Source: Ephemerocybe angulata
Lineage: Eukaryota; Basidiomycota; Agaricomycetes; Agaricales; Psathyrellaceae
Direction of reading: 5' to 3'
NCBI GenBank assembly: GCA_013368325.1
Contig: JAACJK010000114.1
Location: 186,001-250,000 of the forward strand
Length of the DNA stretch: 64,000 nucleotides
The translations under genes and the position numbers were made by a program. Within the stretch, counting starts at the first letter, position 1; each line of letters opens with the position of its first letter. Below the pieces are notes generated by a model, which was given only the letters and a program-made list of their open reading frames with translations, was not told the DNA's origin and did no database searches. Of the stretch, positions 34,233-44,700 are shown in pieces.

Positions 34233-35164
34233 GGCGATTATCTCTGATGGTAGGGGGTTCCCTTGACCCCGGTTTTTTGCTGATGCTAGAGATAGATTAC
34301 ATCAAAGAACAGTGTAAGCACTGCCCCCTTGTTCTTGGACGAAATTGAGATGGTGCCTCGCCAGCGGTTCGCCTACCGCTCGCCTACCCGCACTCAACTG
34401 GCAGTGGACGTAATCAAGAGACCATAGACGCGACAAAGTACCAGGGGAATTGGTGGCACGTAAACATAAAATCCGAGTACCTAACGAAAGATATAGGCTT
34501 CTGAATTCCGATGCTACTTGTTTCGTCCAATAAACGAAACTACTGAGAGACTGCAGACGCTTGTAGCGGCCTTCAGCATGCTACACCGGGATGGATCTTT
34601 CATGTTCCACCCATTCACATGAAGATAAGCAGCTAGGAGGGGCTGGGGCTCAACAATGGAGAACCATTCGCAGAAGGGGTGTTCTAGGCTCCGTAGCTGT
34701 AATTGTTTGGCATTCAAGTCTCTCGCATTACTTGGTATCTCATCTCGAAGCGCTAGTGGGGCACTTGATATTCAAAATGAAACAGTATGCGTGAAAGCAT
34801 TAAATTTAACTTGTACCCGACCTCCGGCGCCCCGAAAATGGCCCAGAGCAATGGGAATTAAGTACAGAGATCCTCTGAGGAGGTGATATTCGGCAGTCGG
34901 CGTGATTGATGGAATGCTCCAGGTCCTGATCACTGTTTCATGCACAGCATCTCAGGAGCGAGAATCCCCAAGGCATATACATTTGAAGGTCCAGCGTGGA
35001 TTTGATATAATGTCCCGGCCATTGGCAGACCCCATCTCACCTGGAAGGCAACGATACGGTGCCGCGGGCACTGGATTCCACATTGCATTACCTTGTTTTT
35101 GACGTGAACTGAGGTCTAAACTTTCTCGAGTATGTATGATCATTGGCGTATACCATGGTCCTTG

Positions 35165-35192
35165 TATGTCGGAAATCTGAAAACCGGCTTAT
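35165..35192 (+). repeat. 28-bp terminal-repeat-like sequence, plus orientation
   Basis: It starts TATGTCGGAAAT and ends ACCGGCTTAT. 26 of 28 bases match the reverse complement of 55422-55449. A further word, GGGCCATATCAGG, is shared between the neighbouring sequences (about 35289 and 55398) on the plus strand. Confidence 0.75.
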
Positions 35193-35707
35193 AAGACCGG
35201 AAATGCCGGACAGGCTTGATGCGCCTGATCAGGGGCCTGATCTGGGGACGAATGTCTGATCTGGCGGGGCTTGTCTGCCCAGGTGCCCCAGGGGCCATAT
35301 CAGGGAAGCCAAGGGTCTACGTGTGTATCGTAGCGCGTAGGTTAGAACGAGGGAGGGAATCGGCTTGGTGTCGATTGCCCGGAACTGATGGGAGAGAACC
35401 AAACATGCCGCAAATCCATGGCATGTATTCAACTGGACCTTTCGGCGCCGTACAGGAGTACACTACGAAAGGAGGAGGGTGGATACATGGGAACAGGAGA
35501 GGAGAGGCACACAAATAAATGTAAGTAGACATGTAATATATTTGTGGGGTTTGGGTGAGAGCCGACGCAGTCGGCCTCGACTCGAAATCCTCGTCTGGTC
35601 TGTGGAGGTTCTGTGAGCGAGCACACCCAAGGCTAAGGAGCCCGCGACGCGTCGAGCGAACGAGGACCCCCAAAATGAAGGAGCAGGCTGACCTTAGCAA
35701 AACGGTC

Positions 35708-36830
35708 TCAGCGCCGGAACCGAGCGGGCATGGCAACGCGCGTGAAGTCGTCGAGCAGCGGAGTGGACTGGATGTAAGGCGCGAGGATGTCGGCGTACTC
35801 CCGGAGGTAGATGGTGAACGCCTCGCTGGCCCACCGGCCAAGAACCTTTACAACATCGAAGGGGATACCCCGCAGGAGGTACACCAACACGCCGCCAATG
35901 CGCAAACAATGACCCGTCAACGGCGGGACAGACGCAAGGCGAGCGAGCTCGCGAACGCGCGCTAGGACCTTGTGGCGCGTGAGAGGTGTCAGCTTCCCCG
36001 CCGGGGTGCGGTACGCGAAGAGATGGTCCTGGGGGCCCGGGTTGTTGAGCGCGAGGTGTCGGCTCATGGCGGCAACGGGGTCAGAAGCCCCAGGCTGGTC
36101 AGAGTACACTGCTACCTCACCCTCGATCGTCGCCTTGGTAGCTGGGACGTGGATTTGGGAGACAAAGAGCTCGCCCTGCCGCGTACGCACACGCTCCCTG
36201 AGATCGGAACGACGAGGGGCCTTGGAGGATGAAAACGAGGCAACCGCACCCTTAACGGCAAACTCCCCCAAGCGTGAGACTGACCAGAAGACGGCGGTGA
36301 GGCAGGCAAACACAGCGGCGTCCAGATGGGAAGCCGGATCCATCTTGGATACAATGGACTCAAGCCACTCCGGGGTAACAGGGGGGCGCTTCGGCTTCCT
36401 GGAGGTGGGAGGTGCAAGACGCTCAACGGCAGTGAGGGCAGAGGAGAGGTGCACCTCGTCGACCCTCCAACTCAGCGCGTGGCAAGTGTGCCACGCCTTC
36501 ACCCCGTAGACGTAGTTCTTGATCGTGGAACCAGAATACATCCCTGCACAACAGGCGATGAACTCGAGGATAAGCGGGGTGTCGACAGCGCACCGCCGAC
36601 TGTCAGGGACCGGGGGACCTGTTTGTTGCACCAGATGTGGAAGGTACCCAGCCCGGAACCGTACGTGTCGAGGGTGGTGGACTCCCACGTCCGCTCGAGA
36701 ACGTCGTAGACTCGGTCAGCGGCAGCGCGAGTGATCCGCGTCCCGTCCAATCCCTGGCGAAAGGGGACCCACTGCCGGACCCGCTTCCCAACGGGCACAG
36801 CAGGGAAACACGGGCCCAGCGGCTCCAGGG
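35708..36830 (-). CDS. Tyrosine recombinase of the retroelement, frameshifted near its N-terminus
   Basis: The main ORF (35708 to about 36610) carries YSGSTIKNYVYGVKAWH, AAVFACLTAVFWSVSRLGEF (the first catalytic Arg is in SRLGEF), LTGHCLRIGG (the His-x-x-Arg pair) and GRWASEAFTIYLREY (candidate Tyr nucleophile). The N-terminal segment ITRAAADRVYDVLERTWEST with TYGSGLGTFHIWCNKQ lies in another frame upstream. The switch occurs within about 36607-36632 at a run of five Cs on the coding strand. A slip there inactivates the protein unless recoding occurs. The enzyme would integrate the circular cDNA. Confidence 0.8.
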
Positions 36831-36841
36831 GGCCAACCGGC

Positions 36842-38824
36842 TCAGTCGAGGGCAGAGGCGAGGGCAAGCTGCTCATCCTCGATGGACGGCCAGTGTTGCC
36901 AGTCCTCAGAGAAGGACTCACCGCCACTGCTGGAAACTCCGAGGCCAGCTGGGTAATCCGGGAGGGGACCCGCGGTCCGAGCATCGACGATAAAGGGAGT
37001 GAGGGCGGAGGGGATGGCAACTGGGGGGAGGAGGAGATGGTCACCGGGGAAGACACCACGCGAGGGCCCGTCGGCAGGGTTGAGGTCAGTGGGGACATAC
37101 TCGGCAAAGACACACCCAACGAAACCTCGTTCCTCGAGGAGGTCGTGGAGAAGCTTGAAGACAGTGTTGGTGGCCGCATTCCGGCTGCGGTGGTTCCTCC
37201 ACCCCTTGACCACTCCCTCGTTGTCGCCGTAAACCCTGAGGTAAGATCCACGGGGTACGATGTCGATGACCGAAGCAACGAGGAGATAGAACCCGACGGC
37301 CTCGGCCCAACCGATGTCCTTCTCACCATCGCGCTCGCGCCATCCAGGGAGAAGCCACCAGGCCCTCCACCTATCACCGACAACGATCCCGATCCCGGTG
37401 CCCGTGCTTGCGTCGGAGAAGGCGTCAACATCGAGGAGAGATCGAGGAACGACGATGGAGCGGGAGAGGGTCGGGCCAGAGAGACGGCTGGTCCACCATT
37501 CGAGGTCAGGCCGGACAAGTCGAGGGGGGAAGAGCGAAGCGAAAGGACGACGGTGCGCCAGTCCCAGCGCGCGTTCAAGTCCAAGTAGCCGAGCGCGTCC
37601 TGCCGGGACAACCAGGGAGGCATGAAGGAGCTTACCGTAGAGCTTCTGGATGTCCTCAAGTGTATGGCGGTCCCGGCCTTCCCACTCCCGAATCGCCTCC
37701 ATGTACTTCGCAGCCTTCTCCCTCGGCAGAGCCACTGACTTCTCCTCGACGTCCCACAGAAACCCGAAGTACGGCGCAGTTGAAGCGAACTGGTGGGTCT
37801 TGGAGTGCTCCCAGTCGATTCCGAGGGGGTCGGTAGTGGCAAACAGGTCTTGAAGAGCAAAGGCATACTCAGCGTCTTCGGGCGCCCGGGGGGAGGAAGC
37901 AGAGAGATCACGGAGGGGGAAGGCGCAGTCCTCGAACATCTCGAACAGCCCACCATCTGCCATAACTTGGCCTCCGTACCACGTCCGGCTGTTCGTCTGT
38001 TGCCGACCACGCTCGGCGATGAGCGCCCTCCACCCTGCCCGTACCTCGTTGAACGCATCGAGGTGCACGCGCAGGACTCGGATGACAGGGTGGTCGTCAA
38101 CCCACTTGGTGATAGGGCCCATGCCCCGGGAGCGGATGATCTCGCAACCTGCGTCAGCGACTGAACCGTGCACCCCAGGTGACGACGAGGAACCGAAGGC
38201 AGCACAGGTGTTGGCGTAGAAGGTGTCGTCGTCGGTGCGAACGACCCCAGCTGGCCACTGAGACGGATGGACGGGGCAGCCTCGGAAGGCCTCCCGGACG
38301 TCCAGAACCGCCATTTGGGAACCCGGAGGGAGCGCAGTGAGGAGGATGCAAAATGAGCGGAAGGTCCCGTACGTACACGGCCAGTCGTTGGACGAGATCG
38401 CGGAGTTGACAGACGGCTGGGGGTAGAGGCGAGAGGGGGTGCGAGGGAAGGAGAAGTTCTGTAAAACGCGGTACTTTCCTGCGGTCGCTTTTTGGATGAT
38501 GGACATAGGAGACGACTGGTAGTCGCCCAGCGCCTCCTCCATCTCTGCACGAGTGAACGGGCCCACGTAACGCCCGGCTGCGAGCTCCGACGCGATGATG
38601 CTGTCGAAGTGAGCGCGGTACTCGTCGACCGAGGCACGGTTGGGTGGACATTGCGTAACTGCAATGTCGGGAAATCCCACTTGAAACCCGTGCCGGAGCC
38701 CGTGCACGACATGCCGGTACTCCCGCTCAAGCCCTGCGTCCCGCAGGGCCCTCTCCCACTCGTCAGCCCGGTAAGGGGTGACGGGCTTACGCCTTCTCTC
38801 CTCGAGGACAGCTCTGGGCGCCAT
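36842..38824 (-). CDS. Reverse transcriptase-RNase H of DIRS/Ngaro-like element
   Basis: The likely start is ATG 38824 (MAPRAVLEERRRKPVTPYR), overlapping the end of gag in another frame. RT motifs are MAVLDVREAFRGCPVHPSQW (motif A), TCAAFGSSSSPGVHGSVADA (motif B) and TKWVDDHPVIR (motif C, the YxDD box as WVDD). The RNase H part follows: VDAFSDASTGTGIGIVVG, DIGWAEAVGF, RVYGDNEGVVKGW and NPADGPSRG supply the expected acidic residues. The frame is open for the whole length. The open frame extends upstream to 39196 but that part is low-complexity and overlaps gag. RT plus RNase H without integrase, followed by a tyrosine recombinase, fits DIRS-type elements. Confidence 0.85.
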   Translation of the reverse strand: MAPRAVLEERRRKPVTPYRADEWERALRDAGLEREYRHVVHGLRHGFQVGFPDIAVTQCPPNRASVDEYRAHFDSIIASELAAGRYVGPFTRAEMEEALGDYQSSPMSIIQKATAGKYRVLQNFSFPRTPSRLYPQPSVNSAISSNDWPCTYGTFRSFCILLTALPPGSQMAVLDVREAFRGCPVHPSQWPAGVVRTDDDTFYANTCAAFGSSSSPGVHGSVADAGCEIIRSRGMGPITKWVDDHPVIRVLRVHLDAFNEVRAGWRALIAERGRQQTNSRTWYGGQVMADGGLFEMFEDCAFPLRDLSASSPRAPEDAEYAFALQDLFATTDPLGIDWEHSKTHQFASTAPYFGFLWDVEEKSVALPREKAAKYMEAIREWEGRDRHTLEDIQKLYGKLLHASLVVPAGRARLLGLERALGLAHRRPFASLFPPRLVRPDLEWWTSRLSGPTLSRSIVVPRSLLDVDAFSDASTGTGIGIVVGDRWRAWWLLPGWRERDGEKDIGWAEAVGFYLLVASVIDIVPRGSYLRVYGDNEGVVKGWRNHRSRNAATNTVFKLLHDLLEERGFVGCVFAEYVPTDLNPADGPSRGVFPGDHLLLPPVAIPSALTPFIVDARTAGPLPDYPAGLGVSSSGGESFSEDWQHWPSIEDEQLALASALD

Positions 38825-40573
38825 GGTTCTTGGAGCGGCACCCGGAGCAGGTGTGGTTGGCAGAGTGGGAGTTGCTGTTGCAGCCGTGCTCCATGTTCCA
38901 CGCGGCGCAGATGTCCCCTCCATCGAGCAAGGTGAGCTTCCCCTGAAGGCGCTGGGAGATCGTGCTGTGCTTCCCGTCCCAGGTCTTCTCCGCTCGGCAC
39001 TCCTTGAAGTTGTGGTGCTCTCGTCCCAAACAGACGACGCAGGCTGGGGACGATGGACTGGAGCCTGCGCCTCCACGAAAATCCCGAGGCTGGGAAGACG
39101 AGGAAGCGGCCTTGGACTTGGGCTGGAAGGCGGTAAGGGGAACGGCGCAAGGCAGGGAGTAAGGGAAGCCGCGAGGGTGGGTGAAATTTGATACATGAAA
39201 CAAAAGCGAACGAATTAGTCTGTGGCCGCACACGAAAGAACAACCCCGTACCTTCGGGGAACGCGAACGCGACGCGTAGCGCGAGTACCCATCCGACCGA
39301 CGTGGTGACCGCGAGCGTTGACTCCTACGACCGCGGGAGTCGTCCTTGTATGAATCGCGGGACGAGCGGCTGTTCCTGCCAGAACGGGAGTGACCCGAGT
39401 CCTGACTTTGGGCAGGGCGAGCGGCGGAGGCCTGGCGGATGGAAAAGGCAGGGGAGGCAGGCAGGGCGGTAAGGCATGGGCAAGGCATGGGCAAGGCGGC
39501 ATTGGCACAGGCACAGGCACGGGAAGGCAGGCGAAGGACAAGGAATAAGGCATAAGGCATAAGGCGAAGGCAGGCATATCGCGCGAACGGATAGCGTTAA
39601 GGAGCGTGAAAGAAAAGAGCACCGGTCAGTAATCGTGAACGAAAGCTTAATACTCAGTACGCACCTGCTGTTTCATACCCGAAATCATCGTGGCATAGTT
39701 CAGCTTCTGGGCTTGAGTTTGGGCACGGGAGAGGGCGGCGTCGTTCAGGACGGAGATGTCAAACATCGTCCCACCGGGCTTGTTGGCTTCCAGGAACCAG
39801 CGCTGGCGCATCTCGGATTGGTAGATGAGGAGCGCCTTACGGTCACACCCGGTCTTGTCGAAGGATGAGGCCCACTGGTGCGTCTGGATCGCGCCGTGGA
39901 ACCTCCCGAACATGGCGATAACCTCGGGGCGCCAACCCGCTTCCTACATCGCGGCCAGACTGCGTTGGCTGGCGACGCCGTACTCCCAGAACTGCAAGTC
40001 TTCGTCCTTGATGAGGGCCTTGGCGGTCTTCAGGATGTGGGCAGGCACCAGGCCGGGGACGCCGTCGGTCACGACTTGCTCGAGCGTCTCGGACTCCACA
40101 GTGGCCGCGCCGAACTCGACGGCCTGAAGGGCCTTGTCGGTGTGGTGCCAGAGGTATACGTACTTCATCTGGCGGTAATCCTTCATGATGTTGGCGGCGA
40201 CAGTGACGAGGGGGCGGTCCGGTAAGCCAACGCCCTCCAGAATCGGCAAGTGCATTGCCCGATTCTTCTTCCTCTCCTCCTTTGCAACAGCCTCCGCCTC
40301 CTCCAGCTCGATAGCGGCCCGGCGTTCACGTTCGATGCGTTCCTCGCGCTCGTGTTCGGCAGCCGCAGCCTCTTCCATGGCCACACGCTGGGCCCATGCG
40401 GCTTTTTCGATGGCGTTGTTGGCCATCCACGAACGCCGTAAGATGTCCGCGGCACGCTCATCCGTGATATCAACGGACCCTTCCTTCACCGCCTGGCGCA
40501 TAGCCTCCAACTCCGGAGCTGCATAGTCGGGGCAAACGTCGAGGTTCGGGTCGGTTGCGATCGGTGCAGGCAT
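38787..40573 (-). CDS. Gag-like protein with in-frame stop and zinc-knuckle-like cysteines
   Basis: ATG 40573 (MPAPIATDPNLDVCPDY) opens a capsid-like helical protein with a charged coiled coil (ERRAAIELEEAEAVAKEERK). An in-frame TAG at 39944-39946 interrupts it after SQRSLAAM; the same frame continues EAGWRPEVIAMFGRFHGAI to a stop at 39647. A further ORF in another frame (about 39460-38787) has an RS-rich stretch, then CVVCLGREHHNFKECRAEK and a second Cys/His cluster (CAAWNMEHGC, CSGCRSKNHGAQSCPR), as in nucleic-acid-binding gag C-termini. The two parts are joined either by an intron (donor GTGCGT near 39660) or not at all. A consistent but optional intron is 39123-39251, which has no stop and a length divisible by three. 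Confidence 0.65.
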
Positions 40574-40687
40574 GGTTTCTGGCGTTTTTGGTCGATTAAA
40601 CGAAGGTAAAGTCGATTAAAGGTGGGAGTAGAGTAAAATAAATAAGAGGCCTGGTTTTTCGAAAGGAACCTAGCGCTGCGGGGCGAC

Positions 40688-40782
40688 TTGTCGGGAGCCT
40701 GGGTGCAGCGGGATGAGGGCGGAGGAGAAGAGACAATTCTCCTCCGTGCTGACTCATCCCGTAGACCCAGCTCTCCGATCAA
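40688..40782. repeat. Long imperfect hairpin, about 95 bp
   Basis: Nested inverted arms run inward. GGAGGAGAA at 40721-40729 pairs with TTCTCCTCC at 40737-40745. CGGGATGAG at 40709-40717 pairs with CTCATCCCG at 40753-40761. The outer arm TCGGGAGCCTGGGT (40691-40704) pairs imperfectly with ACCCAGCTCTCCGA around 40764-40778. It lies about 115 bp upstream of the gag start, possibly in the leader of the retroelement. Confidence 0.85.
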
Positions 40783-41180
40783 TACTCTCCCTGAGATCAC
40801 AACCTTACCACATGTGCAGCGCCTGGGACCCATCAGGAGCTCGGGAGCTATGATAAGGGAGCCCAGGCCGCAGTATCATATGCGCACTGTCCTGATAAGG
40901 CTGCCAAGGGCCGGGAGCAGAAAGAACGCGGCGCCCGGCGTCTAAGGGCACCTACATATGAAACTTGTACTTCAACCCTTACTTACTTTGTGTCGACTAA
41001 TGAAATTGACTTGATCTTAAAGTTATGTTATACTAGTCTTACTTGCAGGTGTCTATTGTAGTCTTACTTAGAGGTTTCTATTAATTAGTGATGTTGGGCG
41101 CTTAAAGTCTAGGGATACATGTATACAATTTGTTAGAGATAAATGGGGTTCTTATATGCGAAATAAATGCGACTTAAGAT

Positions 41181-41250
41181 TAGTTCGAACTCGAGACCTT
41201 CTGATAGTAGAGAGAAATTTTAACCATAGTTCCCACTGAGCCACAAGGCC
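41181..41250 (-). repeat. tRNA-derived SINE-like head
   Basis: On the minus strand the sequence reads GGCCTTGTGGCTCAGTGGG..., with a good pol III A box (TGGCTCAGTGG, 41233-41243) and, about 50 nt on, a B box (AGTTCGAACTA, 41181-41191). The acceptor stem does not close and the T-arm is poor, so it is not a functional tRNA. AT-rich sequence follows downstream on the minus strand (to about 40960), which could be the SINE body. No second copy is seen in the window. Confidence 0.5.
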
Positions 41251-41464
41251 GTTAATTTCAACGGAAGCTGAACTTTACATATACCGCCGTTCAGTAGCAC
41301 CTTATAAGACTATGAACTGTCGTGCAAGCTTCAGGAAACAGTCGCATTGCCGTACGAGTGTTGAGTGACAATCAATCAAGATTCGAAACATTGCGTGAAT
41401 ACATAGTATACTTGTAAGTAGATAAAATGTCACTAAATGTGCAGCCAGCTGCCATTCTCGTCAT

Positions 41465-43961
41465 TCAGTCTTTCTTCGATCTCGTTGATCTGGTGGCAGG
41501 GCGTGCGCCGAGAACAGTACCCCTCGTGACGTTCCCTTTAGCCTTTCCTCTGCGCTGAGCTCCGGCGCCATTGGCTGGTGCTCCCTCTTCCCCTTCACCG
41601 ACGGACAGCTGAGAGACACGACCTGAGATAAGGTCCATGTCAACCTCAGACATTCGAGCGGCTGCAGCCGCTGCACTTCCGGGCAAAGATTCACCCGGTC
41701 CCAACAGTAATCCAGTACCAGTTTCGGAGGAGGCAGACGTTCTTGCAGCATCGAGAGTGCTGGCAGCAGAATCCGAACGCGTGGGAGAATGGGACGGCGG
41801 CTGGTGGTATTGTCCAGCAACGAAGAGCGAATGATCACCGTTCTGGTCCAAGATTGGGCCACCACTGGCAGCAGACGCTGTGCTAGACGTCGGAGGAGGG
41901 GTATTCGGGGAACTCCGTCGAGGAGGAATGGGGGGAGGGGGGCGGCGAAGCAGCATTTCAGTTTGAGGAGCAGGGCCCCGGTGTGCGAGAGGACCTGTCG
42001 CCAACTCCCAGTTGCGTTCGGAGTACGGAATGGACTGGATTGAAGGGGACGGTGACCCCAAGTTGGACTGCTCTACACGGAAATGGTATATGGTAAGTTT
42101 CTTGATCCTCGGCGAACCTGTGACCGATGTCAGACTCACTATTACGCCGGTAAAAGAGACCAGTTTCTTCGTCGTACTCCTCCTCCCCAGCCGTGCTATC
42201 ATTCTCTTCATCAGAGTAGTGGTACTCTCGGCCACCGTGGGGCTGTATCATGCTGTCGTCATTCGGGTCTTGATCAGATGGGACTAGTATATGGTGACCG
42301 GTCAGTAAGGGTGATTGCAGGCGTCAGTGAGTCGCGTCGCGCGAAGAACGTGAAGTACTTACAGGTGAATGGCACCTCTTCTTCCTCTAGCTGTCGCTCC
42401 TGGCGAGCACGACGACTACGCGCAACACGCTCGTCAACGTCAGTGTCGGTATCTTGAGGTGCTGTGTAAGCGGCGGGAGATGCTGGTGTCGATGGGGATC
42501 CACGTGTATACGTCGGAAAGACGTTCTTGTTCCATTCCTCTGCGATATCATTGTCGGAATCGTCGGACCAGATTTCGAGGAGAAACTTGAGGCTCTTCCA
42601 GAAGTCCCCGAGCCAGTCGATTTTCGTGGTAGGGCCCTTTCCATCTCGGGTGAACGAACCATCCGGAGACAAAATGATGCGCGCCTGGAGTCGAAAAGTA
42701 CTATGTGAGCGAGGGATATACTCAGCAGCTTAGAATGGTTACATACAAGCGTGGCGACGAATGCAATGAATCCTGGGGTAGCACGGAGGACGTAGCCCGA
42801 GATAGGGTTGTTCTTGTTGAGAACGAGCGCATCATGGACTCTAGTGAAGGTTTCTCCGTATATAAGTGCTCGCCCGAGCTATTGGTATTCCTGAATTAGT
42901 ATACAAGCAGATTTTAACGAAGAGCTGAACGGACGTACACAAAAGAGGGCATCATTCATGAATTCGTTCCCGTCCACTTCCTCGTAAGATTTGTAGATAA
43001 GTGGGCAGAACGGATTGCTTTTATACTGCCCAGGAAGCATCTCCTGAATCCCAATGACCTCCGTGATTGACGATAGGCATGCCCGGCACACACCAGCATC
43101 GGGAGTGAAGAGATCTCTCCCATACCCAGAGAGCTCACGGGGTGCTCCGTCACGGGTTTTACGAAGAGTAAGCGGTGGGACATGTCGTGCAATCTCATTC
43201 GCGATGCGGTCCTGAAGATCTCTGAAGATTTCAGGACCACAGGCTCTTGCCCGTCGCGCTGCCTGGGTGCGTTCGCGCTCAGCTGCTGATTTAAACTGAT
43301 AACTTTTGAGTACATGCAAGCGAAATTTGCCAGAGAGCTGGACGTACCTCTTTCTTTAAACTCAAATCAGCTGGCGCCCTAATCCGCTCCTTCATCTGCG
43401 GCTCTGCACATGCAAGCAGGTCGAGAGCTTCTCCAATCTTTGGGTTCTTTGGGAAACGCCGGTCAAAGCGCGTTTGAATATCGTCGCTCGTCCATCCAAC
43501 TGCGTCCTCGTCGGCAATGCTGAAGAGGTGGTCACCAGTAAAAGGCGAAAAGAAGAAAACATAAAACTTTGCCAGTCGCGCGATGAGCTCGTCGTCATCA
43601 GGCTCCTCCTCACTGCCCTCCCCCGCCTTCTTCTTTCTCCTCCTTATGCGTTTCGTCGCCTTGATGTCCTCGAGTTCAACCATAGCTTCAGCAAGGTCGT
43701 CCCGCAGGTCCTGTACTTGACCCCGGAGTCCTTGAATGACCAGGAACGCGACTCGTAGCGCCTAAACATGGAGGGACAAACAATTAGCTACCGGGTACCC
43801 TTAAAATCTGACACAGTGGCAGGTGTACTTACTGAGCGCAACTCTTGAAACGATGCGTGATTATTCTGGAGGGCCTCCTCAACCGCTTGGATATCATTGG
43901 CATAACTCTCCAAGGGTTCACCGGTATTGTCGTCGCTCTGAGAAGAGACTGTGGTGCTCAT
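41465..43961 (-). CDS. DUF6698-like protein, copy 2
   Basis: ATG 43961 (MSTTVSSQSDDNTGEPLES) leads through a coiled coil (NHASFQELRS, VQDLRDDLAEAMVELEDIKA), a basic patch (KRIRRRKKKAG) and a helical domain (IARLAKFYVFFFSPFTGDHL). The core resembles the DUF6698 pattern seen in the 29.6-kb gene: SNPFCPLIYKSYEEVDGNEF, RALIYGETFTRVHDALVLNK, then ISGYVLRATPGFIAFVATLA and TKIDWLGDFWKSLKFLLEIW. The C-terminal part is acidic then Ser/Pro-rich, ending RGTVLGARPATRSTRSKKD. There are about six introns with consistent frame. Function is unknown; assignment to the family rests on pattern only. No stop was found in the parts I followed. Confidence 0.55.
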
Positions 43962-44252
43962 GTTGAGGTCAGAGGGAAGAAAGGGATGATGGGAGAAAAA
44001 TGAGGAGAACAAATTATTTCTGCGCTACTGGTTGATGTCGCATGATGCGGGCCAGGTGGAAGAGGAGCGAAAGCCGGAGACAGCACCCGGCGAGGTCATA
44101 GCCTCCTGCCTCCTATCTCTGAGACTAGCAACGAGCACAAGTAAGAGGCAACCGCTGTGATGGAGAGGGAGAGATAGGAGGGTCGAGGAGCTAGTTCATA
44201 ATTCAAAAGATGGTATGAGGACAAATAGCAACTTTAGGTCGGATGCTCGCTC

Positions 44253-44700
44253 CTATTCAGTAGCAATGACATGAATCATAACTTCCTGGGGCGTCGCTCG
44301 TTTTTTTGCCCTTTTCAGCGCAGCCCTCCTTCGTTTCTTCCTGTCCTCCCAGTCGGTGTCCTCTGTTGAGCCTGAGTCAGCGGAGACCGTATCATCGGAG
44401 CCATCCAATCCTGCGTTTTGGGGCTGGTTTGCGTCCGGATTCTGCTCTGAGAGTTAGACCACATTTGTGATGTATAATACCTACTCACTGCGGGTGTAAC
44501 AGCACACGGGGGGCTTGCTGCGTCCTTCCTCAGCAGACTCCTTCCTTCCAGATTGACAGTTAAATCCTAGAGTAAAAATAGGAATAGATCTATGAGTTGA
44601 AAGAATCTCGTAGCAAGCGCAGGTAAAGTATAATGAACTGACGACGTACCACATCGTTTGAGCCGGTTATGTTAACGGTGAGCTTCACTGGGCGGGTCAT
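44253..44700 (-). CDS. Small basic/acidic protein, 105 aa, function unknown
   Basis: Three exons fit exactly: 44650-44700 (17 codons, MTRPVKLTVNITGSNDV), 44489-44566 (26 codons) and 44253-44441 (62 codons plus TAG). Both introns have GTACGT/GTGAGT donors and AG acceptors, and all exons join in phase 0. The protein ends with an acidic Ser/Asp stretch and a strong nuclear-localisation-type cluster (DRKKRRRAALKRAKKRATP). An in-frame ATG at 44787 would add 29 residues. It is divergent from nothing and lies just upstream of the DUF6698-like gene in the same orientation; it could be an accessory of the same mobile unit, but that is inference. Confidence 0.5.

Larger units (their letters stand above)
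31630..35164. other. Gene-poor stretch with ATAAGT-rich blocks and inverted repeats
   Basis: I find no convincing gene. 31630-31930 is a CT-rich low-complexity stretch. 32000-32160 and 33790-33935 are AT-rich and each contain about five copies of ATAAGT (for example near 32037, 32064, 32090, 32142 and 33805, 33857, 33905, 33926). They could be subterminal arrays of a non-autonomous element of about 1.9 kb, but no terminal inverted repeat was found. Confidence 0.35.
35708..40573 (-). mobile_element. DIRS/Ngaro-like tyrosine-recombinase retrotransposon, damaged
   Basis: On the minus strand the order is gag with zinc-knuckle-like cysteines, reverse transcriptase with RNase H, then a tyrosine recombinase. 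No integrase or aspartic protease was seen. This order with a tyrosine recombinase defines DIRS-like elements; Ngaro members are known in Agaricomycetes. I could not identify the split direct repeats that should bound the element, so the limits given are those of the coding part. An in-frame amber codon in gag and a frameshift before the recombinase core indicate decay. Confidence 0.8.

Noticed and set aside
36499..39243. 914-codon minus-strand ORF
   Set aside because: It overlaps the RT-RNase H ORF in another frame, is Ser/Pro/Arg low-complexity and has no domain; only its last about 110 codons coincide with the true recombinase N-terminus.
41181..41250. A functional tRNA gene
   Set aside because: A and B boxes are good but the acceptor and T stems do not pair.
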